32,823 nt of DNA from Halieaceae bacterium (GCA_003523185.1 DPGN01000032.1:5139-37961); one strand, 5' to 3'. Shown: positions 7,458 to 15,870, counted from the stretch's first letter. Translations and numbers: made by a program. Notes: a model not told the origin generated them from the letters alone.

Positions 7458-9095
7458 ATGTCGGCGCGCAAAATCTTGGTTACCTCAGCACTACCCTATG
7501 CAAACGCTCCGTTGCACTTGGGGCATATGCTCGAGCAGGTACAAACCGATATATGGGTCCGGTTTCAGCGCTCGCGAGGCCATCATTGCCGATACGTCTG
7601 CGCCGATGACGCGCATGGCACAGCGATCATGTTGTCCGCTGAAAAACAGGGCGTAACACCCGAGACTCATATTGCCAATATCAAGGCACTGCACGAGGCC
7701 GACTCAGCGGGATTCCATATCTCATTCGACAATTATCACTCGACGCATTCGCCTGAAAACCAAACTTGGTCGGAGACCATTTTCAAACGGCTTGAGGCCA
7801 ATGATCACATCGCGATCCGCAGTGTGGTGCAAGCCTACGACGAAGCCAAAGGGCTGTTTTTGGCTGACCGATTTATCAAAGGCACCTGTCCCAAATGCAA
7901 AACACCCGATCAGTACGGCGATAACTGTGAGGCCTGCGGCGCCACCTATGCACCGACTGACGTGATCGACCCTGTCTCAGCGCTTTCTGGGACAACGCCG
8001 GTAGAGAAAGCCTCTGATCACTTGTTTTTCCAGTTGAGCCAATTTCAAGATCTACTCGCTGATTGGGTCAGTGGAGACCAGCTACAAACACCCATCGCGA
8101 ACAAGCTTCGAGAGTGGATTGATGCAGGTCTGCAGGATTGGGACATATCACGTGACGCGCCCTACTTTGGCTTCGAGATTCCCGGTCACCCCGAGAAATA
8201 TTTTTATGTCTGGCTCGATGCACCCATTGGGTACATTGCCAGCCACCAGAATCTCTGCGACCGCATTGGTGAGGACTTCGATAGCTATTGGGAGCCAGGC
8301 GGTGACACCGAGCTCTACCATTTTATTGGCAAGGACATCATCAACTTCCATGGTCTGTTCTGGCCAGCCATGCTCGCAAGTGCCGGACTGCGGCAGCCTT
8401 CAGCAATATTCGCACATGGATTCCTGACGGTAGATGGTACAAAGATGTCGAAGAGCCGTGGCACCTTCATCATGGCCTCGACGTATCTAGAGCATTTGGA
8501 TGCTGAGTACCTACGGTATTACTTTGCGGCAAAGCTGAGCTCCAGCGTCGATGACATGGATCTCAATCTCGAAGATTTTGTTCAGCGAGTGAACTCTGAC
8601 CTCGTCGGGAAGGTAGTCAACATTGCCAGCCGATGTGCTGGCTTCTTGCGCAAGCGATTCGATAACCAGCTCAGTGATACCTGCAGCGAACCGGAGCTCC
8701 TAGGAGACCTGATTGCCGCGGGTGACAAGATTGCCAGTCTTTACGAAGCCCGAGATTTCCAGCGTGCCATGCGCGAAATCATTGCCGTTGCCGATCGCGC
8801 TAACCAGTTCATCGATGATAAAAAGCCATGGGTCATGGCAAAGGAAGAGGGACGAGAACATGAAGTTCAAGACGCCTGTTCCGTGGGCATCAACTGTTTT
8901 CGCGTACTCATGACTTATTTGAAGCCAGTACTGCCTGTGATGGCAGAGAAGAGCGAGGCGTTTTTGGGTCTGTCACTTGACTGGACGGAGCTGAATGCAC
9001 CTCTCGAAGGCCACACGATCAACAATTTTTCACCGCTCATTCAGCGAATTGACCCAGATGCGGTTGCTGCGATGGTCGAGGCAAGTAAAGCGTAA
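7458..9095 (+). CDS. metG: Methionyl-tRNA synthetase lacking the C-terminal tRNA-binding domain
   Basis: Class I aminoacyl-tRNA synthetase charging tRNA-Met. The HIGH motif is HLGH in ALPYANAPLHLGHM near the N-terminus, the KMSKS motif is present (DGTKMSKSRGTFI), and there is one complete zinc knuckle CPKC-x9-CEAC in the insertion. I chose the ATG at 7458 because MSARKILVTSALPYAN matches the family N-terminus. An in-frame ATG at 7425 has a better spaced GGGGGA but would add eleven atypical residues, and its TACAAT context may instead be a -10 box. The product is about 545 aa, against 677 in E. coli: it ends after the anticodon-binding helical domain, and no Trbp111/EMAPII-like dimerisation domain follows. 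Divergent from apbC and followed by rnfA. Confidence 0.96.
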   Translation: MSARKILVTSALPYANAPLHLGHMLEQVQTDIWVRFQRSRGHHCRYVCADDAHGTAIMLSAEKQGVTPETHIANIKALHEADSAGFHISFDNYHSTHSPENQTWSETIFKRLEANDHIAIRSVVQAYDEAKGLFLADRFIKGTCPKCKTPDQYGDNCEACGATYAPTDVIDPVSALSGTTPVEKASDHLFFQLSQFQDLLADWVSGDQLQTPIANKLREWIDAGLQDWDISRDAPYFGFEIPGHPEKYFYVWLDAPIGYIASHQNLCDRIGEDFDSYWEPGGDTELYHFIGKDIINFHGLFWPAMLASAGLRQPSAIFAHGFLTVDGTKMSKSRGTFIMASTYLEHLDAEYLRYYFAAKLSSSVDDMDLNLEDFVQRVNSDLVGKVVNIASRCAGFLRKRFDNQLSDTCSEPELLGDLIAAGDKIASLYEARDFQRAMREIIAVADRANQFIDDKKPWVMAKEEGREHEVQDACSVGINCFRVLMTYLKPVLPVMAEKSEAFLGLSLDWTELNAPLEGHTINNFSPLIQRIDPDAVAAMVEASKA

Positions 9096-9159
9096 GACAA
9101 TCTTTACACACTGTCAGATTGCCTCGATATTCCTTACTATAGGGAACGGATGAATGAGA

Positions 9160-9175
9160 CAGGCAAAAAAGCCTG
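9160..9175 (+). promoter_or_regulatory. Hairpin immediately upstream of the rnfA ribosome binding site
   Basis: Perfect inverted repeat CAGGC-AAAAAA-GCCTG ending one base before the AGGAG (9177-9181) that precedes the rnfA ATG at 9186. Seen directly; it could modulate ribosome access to the rnf operon, which is inference. A weak -10-like TACTAT lies upstream at 9135-9140. Confidence 0.35.
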
Positions 9176-9185
9176 CAGGAGCAAC

Positions 9186-9764
9186 ATGCTAGGGGACTTC
9201 GCGGTACTGCTAATCGCCGCCGTACTGGTCAATAATTTTGTTTTAGTTCAGTTCCTGGGCTTATGCCCATTTATGGGTGTGTCTAACAAACTGGACACAG
9301 CCATCGGCATGTCCGCGGCTACGACTTTCGTATTAACGCTCGCTTCTGTATGTAGCTTCCTAACGTATCGCTATTTGCTTGAGCCACTTGATTTAACCTA
9401 CCTACGCACACTGTCATTCATCCTTGTGATTGCCGTCGTTGTGCAGTTCACTGAAATGGTTGTTCGAAAAACAAGTCCGCTACTGCATCGCGTACTCGGC
9501 GTATATTTGCCGCTAATCACAACCAACTGCGCCGTATTGGGCGTGGCACTCCTCAACATCAATCAAGCGCACAACTTCATGGAAAGTCTTATCTATGGAC
9601 TGGGCGCTGCACTGGGCTTTTCCCTGGTACTCGTATTGTTCGCGGCTATGCGCGAGCGACTCGTGGTAGCTGATGTACCAGAGCCATTCCAGGGCGCAGC
9701 GATCGGTATGATCACGGCGGGACTGGCATCGCTCGCCTTCATGGGCTTCGCAGGACTGGTTTGA
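9186..9764 (+). CDS. rnfA: Rnf electron transport complex subunit RnfA (RsxA)
   Basis: Integral membrane subunit of the Rnf complex, which couples ferredoxin:NAD+ electron transfer to ion movement across the inner membrane. 192 aa with six predicted helices. The diagnostic N-terminal stretch VLVNNFVLVQFLGLCPFMGVS and the matching central YLPLITTNCAVLGVAL each contribute one of the conserved membrane cysteines thought to hold an Fe-S cluster between RnfA and RnfE. I chose ATG 9186 because the family starts here and AGGAG lies 4 nt upstream; an in-frame ATG at 9150 would add an atypical 12-residue hydrophilic leader. First gene of rnfABCDGE, 90 bp after metG. Confidence 0.96.
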   Translation: MLGDFAVLLIAAVLVNNFVLVQFLGLCPFMGVSNKLDTAIGMSAATTFVLTLASVCSFLTYRYLLEPLDLTYLRTLSFILVIAVVVQFTEMVVRKTSPLLHRVLGVYLPLITTNCAVLGVALLNINQAHNFMESLIYGLGAALGFSLVLVLFAAMRERLVVADVPEPFQGAAIGMITAGLASLAFMGFAGLV

Positions 9765-10375
9765 TGCTCGACGTCATCCTTGGCAATCCCATTCTTCTCG
9801 CATTGGCTGCCCTGGTCGGCATGGCCATTGCGTTTGGTGCCTTGCTCGGATTTGCTGCCGTTCGCTTCGAGGTGGAGGGCAACCCGCTTTCTGATCAAAT
9901 CAATGCGATTTTGCCCCAGACGCAATGTGGTCAGTGCGGCTACCCGGGATGCAGGCCTTACGCCGAGGCGATTGCCGACGGTGACTCTATCAATAAGTGC
10001 CCTCCCGGCGGTGAAGACACGATTCAGGCGCTGGCCAATTTACTCGACATTGAACCAGAGCCACTGGACGCGGAACACGGTGTCGAAGCCGAGCCCACTG
10101 TTGCGTATATTCGCGAGGACGAGTGCATCGGCTGCACCAAATGCATTCAAGCCTGTCCTGTGGATGCCATTCTCGGTGCAGCGAAGCTCATGCACACCGT
10201 GATTATCGATGAGTGCACTGGCTGCGATCTTTGCGTTGAGCCGTGTCCCGTCGACTGCATCGACATGGTCCCCAGAAAAGGTGGCATCCAGCACTGGTAC
10301 TGGCCTCTACCTGATGGACAAACTCGAGAGAACCTCATTGCGACTGATCGCGGCTCTGAGCAGGCGGCCGCATGA
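9764..10375 (+). CDS. rnfB: Rnf complex ferredoxin subunit RnfB (RsxB)
   Basis: Iron-sulfur subunit receiving electrons at the cytoplasmic face. 203 aa: one N-terminal membrane anchor (ILLALAALVGMAIAFGALLGFAA), then the RnfB-type 4Fe-4S domain TQCGQCGYPGCRPYAE with its fourth cysteine in NKCPPGG, then two ferredoxin-type CxxCxxCxxxCP clusters (CIGCTKCIQACP and CTGCDLCVEPCP). All twelve ligand cysteines are present. The ATG at 9764 shares one base with the rnfA stop (TGATG). The stop overlaps the rnfC start (ATGA). The C-terminus is short, as in gammaproteobacterial RnfB. Confidence 0.97.
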   Translation: MLDVILGNPILLALAALVGMAIAFGALLGFAAVRFEVEGNPLSDQINAILPQTQCGQCGYPGCRPYAEAIADGDSINKCPPGGEDTIQALANLLDIEPEPLDAEHGVEAEPTVAYIREDECIGCTKCIQACPVDAILGAAKLMHTVIIDECTGCDLCVEPCPVDCIDMVPRKGGIQHWYWPLPDGQTRENLIATDRGSEQAAA

Positions 10376-11895
10376 GACAGATATTTGATATTCACGGTGG
10401 CATCCATCCGCCTGAGCGAAAAGACATGTCGAACCCCGGATGGGTCAGCGACTGTGATATGCCCAGCAAACTGGTTCTACCGGTGACACAGCATATTGGC
10501 GCTCCAGCCCGACCCGTTGTCGAAGTGGGCGACACCGTTCTCGGGGGACAAATGATTGCCGAGGCACAGGGGTCGGTCAGTGTGCCCGTCCATGCGCCGA
10601 GCTCCGGTACAGTGACAGCTATTGAAGCGCGTGCGGTGCCTCACGCATCAGGTTTAACCGATACCTGTATTGAAATTTCACTCGATGGTAAAGATGAATG
10701 GATTGGCTGCGAGGGGCTGGATAACTGGCGCGATGAAACCAAAGCCGCACTACTCGAACGCGTGCGCCTTGCCGGGATTGCGGGTCTAGGCGGTGCAGGT
10801 TTCCCCACCGCGATAAAACTTGCCTCAGATAGAGACGGCGGTATCCACACGCTCATTATCAACGGCACCGAGTGTGAGCCGTATATCACAGCCGACGACA
10901 CCGTCATGCAATGTTTTGCTCAACAAATTGTTGAAGGCGCCGAGATTCTTGCGCACATGGTCGGTGCTGAAACCGTGTTGTTGGCGGTTGAGGACAACAA
11001 GCCCGAGGCGGCAGATGCTATGCGGCAGGCCGCCGCGGCGCTCGAGATTGCCGAAGTGGTGACTTTCCCGACCAAGTACCCGTCCGGCGGTGAAAAACAG
11101 CTCATTGAGATCCTACTCAACACGCAAGTGCCCTCGGGTGGTATCCCCGCTGATATTGGCGTGTTATGCCAAAACCCGAGTACCGCCATTGCGGTGCGCG
11201 ATGCGCTGATTGACGGAAAACCGGTCACGCACCGCATCACCACCGTGACAGGCATGTCGCTGAAAGATCCGGGAAACCGCCGCGTCATGTTGGGTACTCC
11301 CATTAGAGAGCTACTCGAAACTGCGGGTTTCAATGCCGACAGCGCAGATCGGGTCATTCATGGCGGCCCCATGATGGGCTTTGCTGTCACCGACCTCGAT
11401 ATGCCGGTGGTGAAGATCACCAATTGCGTCCTTGCACCGACACGAACCGAGATTCCGCCACCTCAGCCTCAGCAAGCCTGTATTCGCTGTGGAATGTGTG
11501 CGGAAGCCTGTCCGGCCTCATTGCTGCCGCAGCAGCTCTACTGGTATGCGCGGGCAAAGGATCAGGAGCAGCTCGAGCGTCATAATCTGATGGATTGCAT
11601 CGAGTGTGGTGCCTGCGCCTACGTCTGTCCAAGCCATATTCCGCTTGTTCAGTACTATCGATCGGCAAAAGGCTCACTCAGGGAAGCAGCGAAAGAGAAA
11701 GTACGCTCGGATAACTCACGCTCGCGATTTGAGGCGCGTCAGGAGCGCCTGGAGCGAGAGGCGGCGGCCAGAGAAGCGAAGCGGGCAGCGCGTAAAGCCG
11801 CAGCTGAAGCCAGAGCACAAGCGGGCGATGACCCTGTGCAAGCAGCCATCGAACGTGCAAAAGCGAAAAAAGTACAGCAGGAGGCGGGGCAATGA
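10372..11895 (+). CDS. rnfC: Rnf complex NADH-binding subunit RnfC (RsxC)
   Basis: Peripheral subunit with the NADH/FMN-binding fold related to complex I NuoF and two 4Fe-4S clusters; it exchanges electrons with NAD(H). 507 aa. Order: N-terminal barrel-sandwich/biotinyl-like segment (residues 40-100), glycine-rich nucleotide-binding GLGGAGFPTAIK near 141-152, INGTECEPYITADD, TKYPSGGEKQLIE, then CIRCGMCAEACP near 370 and CIECGACAYVCP near 408. The tail from about 430 is a charged alanine/arginine/glutamate-rich helix, much shorter than the repeat-containing tail of E. coli RsxC (740 aa). Overlaps rnfB and rnfD by 4 bp each. Confidence 0.97.
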   Translation: MRQIFDIHGGIHPPERKDMSNPGWVSDCDMPSKLVLPVTQHIGAPARPVVEVGDTVLGGQMIAEAQGSVSVPVHAPSSGTVTAIEARAVPHASGLTDTCIEISLDGKDEWIGCEGLDNWRDETKAALLERVRLAGIAGLGGAGFPTAIKLASDRDGGIHTLIINGTECEPYITADDTVMQCFAQQIVEGAEILAHMVGAETVLLAVEDNKPEAADAMRQAAAALEIAEVVTFPTKYPSGGEKQLIEILLNTQVPSGGIPADIGVLCQNPSTAIAVRDALIDGKPVTHRITTVTGMSLKDPGNRRVMLGTPIRELLETAGFNADSADRVIHGGPMMGFAVTDLDMPVVKITNCVLAPTRTEIPPPQPQQACIRCGMCAEACPASLLPQQLYWYARAKDQEQLERHNLMDCIECGACAYVCPSHIPLVQYYRSAKGSLREAAKEKVRSDNSRSRFEARQERLEREAAAREAKRAARKAAAEARAQAGDDPVQAAIERAKAKKVQQEAGQ

Positions 11896-12926
11896 GTTTG
11901 ATGCACGTCTCGTCACCACACGTCCACAAGCCTGTCTCTTCAGTTGAGCAGGTAATGAAGCAGGTCTTGCTCGCCACAATTCCCGGCGTTTTGGTGCTGA
12001 CATGGTTTTTCGGACCGGGCACCATTATCAATATTGTCTTTGGTTCGGCACTGGCACTGGCCTTTGAGGCCTGGGCACTCTGGCTGAGGGGGAAAGACTA
12101 TAAAACGCCGCTGAGAGATCACAGCGTGATCGTCACGGCAACGTTACTCTGCATTGCATTACCCCCCTATGCACCGTGGTGGCTAATCGCTGTCGGTGTT
12201 GGTGTCTCGGTTCTCCTCGGCAAACACGTATTCGGGGGCTTGGGGTACAACCCGTTCAACCCCGCCATGGTGGGCTACGTCGTGTTACTCGTCTCGTTTC
12301 CACTACAGATGAGTTCATGGACGGAGCCGCGAGGTATCGGCGAGGTGCCAGGCATCGTCGATGCCTTCACAGCCTTGTTTGCTGCCTCAAGTTATGACGC
12401 CGTTACAGCGGCCACACCACTGGATCTGTTCAGACAGAACTCCGGCATGTTGTTTGACGACCTCATGCAATCCAAAGCAGAGCTCACAGGCCCCATTGCG
12501 GGCTTGGGTTGGGATTGGGTCAACCTCACTTTTCTTGCGGGTGGTATCTGGCTGCTGAGGCAGCGCATTTTTACCTGGCATGCGCCGGTGGGCATGCTGA
12601 CCGCTCTCACGATCTGTGCGGCACTTGGTTACGATGAGGGCAGCTCTACGGGCGGTGGTTCGGTGCTATTCCACCTGTTTAGTGGCGCCACCATGTTCGG
12701 TGCATTTTTCATCATTACAGACCCCGTGAGTTCAGCGGTGTCAAACAAAGGCCGCCTCATCTTTGGCGCGATGGTCGGCATACTCGTCTACTTGATCCGA
12801 GTCCATGGAAACTACCCTGATGCCGTCGCTTTCGGGGTCCTCCTCCTGAACTTTGCTGCGCCGCTCATCGATCAGTACACGCAGCCAACGGTGTACGGCA
12901 CTAAAAAAGTGGAGGCGGACGAATGA
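11892..12926 (+). CDS. rnfD: Rnf complex membrane flavoprotein subunit RnfD (RsxD)
   Basis: Integral membrane subunit related to NqrB that carries covalently attached FMN. 344 aa with about nine or ten hydrophobic helices. The family motifs are clear: SPHVH near the N-terminus, FGGLGYNPFNPAMVGY (114-129), the flavinylation segment DAVTAATPL with T175 as the likely FMN-bearing threonine, and HLFSGATMFGAFFIITDPV (261-279). ApbE, the flavin transferase needed for maturation, is not in this window. Overlaps rnfC and rnfG by 4 bp. Confidence 0.97.
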   Translation: MSLMHVSSPHVHKPVSSVEQVMKQVLLATIPGVLVLTWFFGPGTIINIVFGSALALAFEAWALWLRGKDYKTPLRDHSVIVTATLLCIALPPYAPWWLIAVGVGVSVLLGKHVFGGLGYNPFNPAMVGYVVLLVSFPLQMSSWTEPRGIGEVPGIVDAFTALFAASSYDAVTAATPLDLFRQNSGMLFDDLMQSKAELTGPIAGLGWDWVNLTFLAGGIWLLRQRIFTWHAPVGMLTALTICAALGYDEGSSTGGGSVLFHLFSGATMFGAFFIITDPVSSAVSNKGRLIFGAMVGILVYLIRVHGNYPDAVAFGVLLLNFAAPLIDQYTQPTVYGTKKVEADE

Positions 12927-13561
12927 GAGTCGTCATCTCTAGCCTCGTTGGTGCCAGCCTATTGGCCGCGTTTGCCGCCGTTGGTTCGGGTTTGATCAGT
13001 GGCGTCCATGAGCAAACCAAAGAGCCGATTGCTGCCGCCGAGCGCGCGGCCGAAGCCAAACAGTTGCTCGAGATATTCCCTCGCGAATCCCACGACAACG
13101 AGCTCATCGATGACGGCTTTTTTGTCGACGCAGAAGACCCACTCCTCGCTTTGAGGGAACGCGGCACGGGTTATCGCGCACGACGCGACAACGAAGTTAC
13201 CGGTATCATTTTGCCGGCAACGGCGCGCGATGGTTACAGCGGTGACATTCGTTTGTTGGTAGGCATTGGGCGCGACGGTGCTGTTGCTGGCGTGCGTGTT
13301 CTGAGCCACAGAGAGACGCCCGGGCTCGGTGACAAGATCGAATTAAAAAAGTCCGACTGGATACTGTCATTTGATAACAAAACGCTCGTTGATCCAGCAC
13401 CAGAAAAATGGGCTGTGATCAAGGATGGTGGTGAGTTCGATGCCTTCACGGGTGCAACCGTCACGCCCCGCGCCGTCGTTGCGGCGGTCAAGAGCGCGAT
13501 GGAGTACAGTCAGAATAACCGAAGCGCGTTGTTTGAAATCGAAGAGGCGAACGAATCATGA
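12923..13561 (+). CDS. rnfG: Rnf complex FMN-binding subunit RnfG (RsxG)
   Basis: Subunit with one N-terminal membrane anchor (VVISSLVGASLLAAFAAVGSG) and a periplasmic FMN-binding domain like NqrC. 212 aa. The conserved block HRETPGLGDKIE (129-140) and the flavinylation motif DAFTGATVTPRAV with T179 as the covalent FMN site are present. An A/E/K/R-rich helix follows the anchor, as usual. Overlaps the rnfD stop and the rnfE start by 4 bp, in the middle of the operon. Confidence 0.97.
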   Translation: MRVVISSLVGASLLAAFAAVGSGLISGVHEQTKEPIAAAERAAEAKQLLEIFPRESHDNELIDDGFFVDAEDPLLALRERGTGYRARRDNEVTGIILPATARDGYSGDIRLLVGIGRDGAVAGVRVLSHRETPGLGDKIELKKSDWILSFDNKTLVDPAPEKWAVIKDGGEFDAFTGATVTPRAVVAAVKSAMEYSQNNRSALFEIEEANES

Positions 13562-14268
13562 GCACTCCGTCTTATGGTCAGATAACCCACAATGGTCTGT
13601 GGAAGAACAACCCCGCCTTGGTGCAGCTTCTCGGTTTGTGTCCATTGCTCGCTGTAACCGCGAGCGTGGTTAACGCACTGGGGCTAGCCATCGCAACGTT
13701 GTTTGTCCTGGTTACCTCAAATCTTTGTGTCTCACTTATTCGAAACGTCGTCACGGATTCCATTCGACTCCCCGCCTTCGTTCTCATCATCGCAGCTGCC
13801 GTGACGGGCACCGAACTATTGATGCAAGCCTATGCCTACGAGTTGTATCAGATCCTCGGTATTTTTCTTCCGCTCATCACAACTAACTGCGTCATTCTGG
13901 GCCGCGCGGATGCGTTTGCCGCCAAGAATCCATTGATGCCAGCTCTGGCTGACGGCGTCATGATGGGGCTGGGTTTTGGTCTGGTACTGTTGGTGCTCGG
14001 CGCTATCCGCGAGCTATTAGGCACCGGCGCCGTCATGGCGAATATGGAGTTACTACTGGGACCCATGGCGAAAGACTGGGTGTTCGTGGTGGCGTCAGAC
14101 TACACCGGTCTCCTGCTGGCCATATTGCCGCCGGGCGCCTTCATCATTACGGGTCTTTTAATAGCCGCCAAAAACGTGATTGATGCGCGTATTGAAAGGG
14201 CAAATAAAGCTGAGGTTGAGGTGCAAACGGGCAGCAAACGTGTCCGGGTCACAGGCGAGATCGCCTAA
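13558..14268 (+). CDS. rnfE: Rnf complex membrane subunit RnfE (RsxE)
   Basis: Integral membrane partner of RnfA, inverted in topology relative to it. 236 aa with six helices. Diagnostic stretches are NGLWKNNPALVQLLGLCPLLAV near the N-terminus and IFLPLITTNCVILGRADAFA in the centre, each with a conserved cysteine, plus FGLVLLVLGAIRELLGTG. The tail from about 205 is a hydrophilic basic helix. It is the last gene of the operon: nth (endonuclease III), which often follows rnfE, is not here. The stop TAA interleaves with the TAG of the convergent gene on the other strand, leaving no room for a terminator between them. Confidence 0.97.
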   Translation: MSTPSYGQITHNGLWKNNPALVQLLGLCPLLAVTASVVNALGLAIATLFVLVTSNLCVSLIRNVVTDSIRLPAFVLIIAAAVTGTELLMQAYAYELYQILGIFLPLITTNCVILGRADAFAAKNPLMPALADGVMMGLGFGLVLLVLGAIRELLGTGAVMANMELLLGPMAKDWVFVVASDYTGLLLAILPPGAFIITGLLIAAKNVIDARIERANKAEVEVQTGSKRVRVTGEIA

Positions 14269-14672
14269 GCGGCCTGAGAGTCCCCGACAACCAGCGTTCC
14301 CAAGAGCTCATCCACTGAGGAATCATCGAGACCTTCGTCCTCTTCAGCGCAGACATAGGTGACATAAAGCAGCAGGCTCTCAGACCCGAGATACCACTCA
14401 CGAACCGACGCACCGTCCTCGCGATATACCCCAGTTACACCCTCAAACCCGCCAGCCCGTGCTTGATGCCATTGAGTGATCTCAGGCGATCCCTCTGACG
14501 CCATTGCGGCCACATCGGAAGCATTCACTCTGCCCGACTGTTTGTGCAATGTGGTGATTTCAATTTCACCGACATCGTCCTGATCAACAATACGAATGAC
14601 GTCATCGTCATTCTCGGCGTGCCACTCCTCGGGGAGCATCATGCACCAATGGTCCGTCTCTAAAATATTCAC
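14265..14672 (-). CDS. Small acidic protein of unknown function
   Basis: I do not recognise this protein. About 135 aa, strongly acidic, no signal peptide or membrane helix, so probably cytosolic. Visible features are LETDHWCMMLPEEWHAE at the start, a run of D/E residues, GFEGVTGVYREDGASVREWYLGS in the middle (a beta-rich pattern with aromatic residues), and a C-terminal acidic EEDEGLDDSSVDELL. I prefer the GTG at 14672, with GGAG 9 nt upstream; a TTG at 14687 directly after the rimI stop has no ribosome site. It follows rimI on the same strand, so it may be in one unit with it. Its stop overlaps the rnfE stop by 4 bp. Confidence 0.7.
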   Translation of the reverse strand: MNILETDHWCMMLPEEWHAENDDDVIRIVDQDDVGEIEITTLHKQSGRVNASDVAAMASEGSPEITQWHQARAGGFEGVTGVYREDGASVREWYLGSESLLLYVTYVCAEEDEGLDDSSVDELLGTLVVGDSQAA

Positions 14673-14687
14673 TACTTCGAACTCCAA

Positions 14688-15131
14688 TTACCAATCGCAG
14701 CGCATCATTAGGGCGTCCTCGCGCCCCGCTGCCGTCTCATAATATTTTTCCCGACGCCCCATCATTGTAAAGCCCAGCTTTGCGTACAAAGCCAAAGCGG
14801 CGGTATTACTAGAGCTTACTTCAAGGAAAACCGATCGGATTTCGGACAAACGCAATTTCTCAAAAGACTGTGTCAATAACGACTCACCAATGCCAATCCG
14901 CCGAAAGGCCTCGCCCACTCGAATATCAATAATCTCAGCCTCGTCCTGAACAACCGAAAACCAGACTACGGCTTGAATACCCTGCACCCCTGAAATGGCC
15001 CAGGCCCTGCCCGCGGGTTTAGCCAATAATCGCGTGAGTGCATCGAGTGACGGGGGTTGATCGCTGTCGTACAGACCATCGAGCGAGAGGTTTACTACCT
15101 GCTCCGAGCTAATCTCTTTTAATTTACCCAA
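14688..15131 (-). CDS. rimI: Ribosomal protein S18-alanine N-acetyltransferase
   Basis: GNAT-family acetyltransferase expected to acetylate the N-terminal alanine of ribosomal protein S18. 147 aa. The acetyl-CoA-binding motif A is RRIGIGESLL, and the RimI-typical LEVSSSNTAALALYAKLGF is followed by RREKYYE and DALMM near the C-terminus. The N-terminal third is less typical than E. coli RimI. The start is a TTG overlapping the upstream stop by 8 bp; no ATG exists until the C-terminus, and no clear ribosome site is visible, so translation is probably coupled. It sits after a HolD-position gene, as rimI does in E. coli and pseudomonads. Confidence 0.88.
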   Translation of the reverse strand: MGKLKEISSEQVVNLSLDGLYDSDQPPSLDALTRLLAKPAGRAWAISGVQGIQAVVWFSVVQDEAEIIDIRVGEAFRRIGIGESLLTQSFEKLRLSEIRSVFLEVSSSNTAALALYAKLGFTMMGRREKYYETAAGREDALMMRCDW

Positions 15132-15846
15132 GGCTGAGCGACTTAAGCGGTTTTAGTGCCTCCCAAGCGACTCGTTTGAGAGCCGGCTCGGAGAGCATCG
15201 CCATGGTCGATGGAATCCGCACCCCTGACTGAACAATCCGGTCAGGTAAGTAGTGACAGTCGCCCATAAGAATGACTCGTTTGGCATCGACTTCCCGCGC
15301 CATTCGTTGAATAAGCCCGTGTAAGGCCTGCTTTGCGGACTCCGTATCACCCGACAATGCGCTGTTGCCGGCGACGGGCCAGTCAAACTGCTGCTGTATT
15401 AGCTTCGTGGTAGGCGTCGAAATCGCACGCGCCATCGCATTAATAAGGCCCAACTGATCTTGTCTAATCAGCCCATCGCCCAGTTCTTCAAGCCACAGAA
15501 ATGGTCCTGCTGAGGCCAACAACATAGAGAACGAAACGGACTCGGGCCCAGACGCTCTCGATTGTGAAACCGGCACACGAGAAGCTGGGTCACTGGTGGT
15601 CATCTGAGGCATTTGCGGTACAGGTGTGCTGGGGGTTTCAATCCGTGGCTCGACCGATCTGCTCACGACCGCGGGTTCATTGACCTCAGGCACGGGAACT
15701 GCAAAACGCTGGGCTTTCGCGGCCCCGGGGAAATCAAATCGTGAGCTATAAACACTGATACCCATGGTCGATAGTGCCTGTCGGCGCGCCATTTCGGCGA
15801 CGATGACGTCGGGGCTGGCAGTGGCTGTGTCAGGAGTATCGGACAT
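15124..15846 (-). CDS. Divergent protein in the DNA polymerase III psi (HolD) position
   Basis: 240-aa protein of uncertain identity directly upstream of rimI, the place of holD in E. coli and of a divergent psi subunit in pseudomonads. Layout: N-terminal helical segment ending with DVIVAEMARRQALSTMGISVYSSR (about residues 14-37), a proline/serine-rich linker (about 45-105), and a C-terminal alpha/beta domain with WLEELGDGLI, DWPVAGNSALSGD, AKRVILMGD and IPSTMAMLSEPALKRVAWEALKPL. The pattern of a hydrophobic strand ending in a conserved aspartate (VILMGD) and a terminal helix fits HolD-like folds but is not proof. In HolD the N-terminal peptide binds tau/gamma and the globular domain binds chi. 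ATG start without a strong ribosome site. Assignment is mostly by context. Confidence 0.6.
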   Translation of the reverse strand: MSDTPDTATASPDVIVAEMARRQALSTMGISVYSSRFDFPGAAKAQRFAVPVPEVNEPAVVSRSVEPRIETPSTPVPQMPQMTTSDPASRVPVSQSRASGPESVSFSMLLASAGPFLWLEELGDGLIRQDQLGLINAMARAISTPTTKLIQQQFDWPVAGNSALSGDTESAKQALHGLIQRMAREVDAKRVILMGDCHYLPDRIVQSGVRIPSTMAMLSEPALKRVAWEALKPLKSLSLG

Positions 15847-15870
15847 GGTGCAAGTGTCTCACGAGTGCAC

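Noticed and set aside
9098..9121. CAATCT-N12-AGATTG as a metG terminator
   Set aside because: A 6-bp AT-rich stem with a 12-nt loop and no T-tract is too weak to call.
9150..9185. Upstream ATG for rnfA
   Set aside because: It would add a charged 12-residue leader unlike RnfA and sits over the hairpin; ATG 9186 has AGGAG and the family N-terminus.
11678..12031. 117-codon minus-strand frame across the rnfC-rnfD junction
   Set aside because: It runs antisense to two intact overlapping rnf genes and has no motif or ribosome site.
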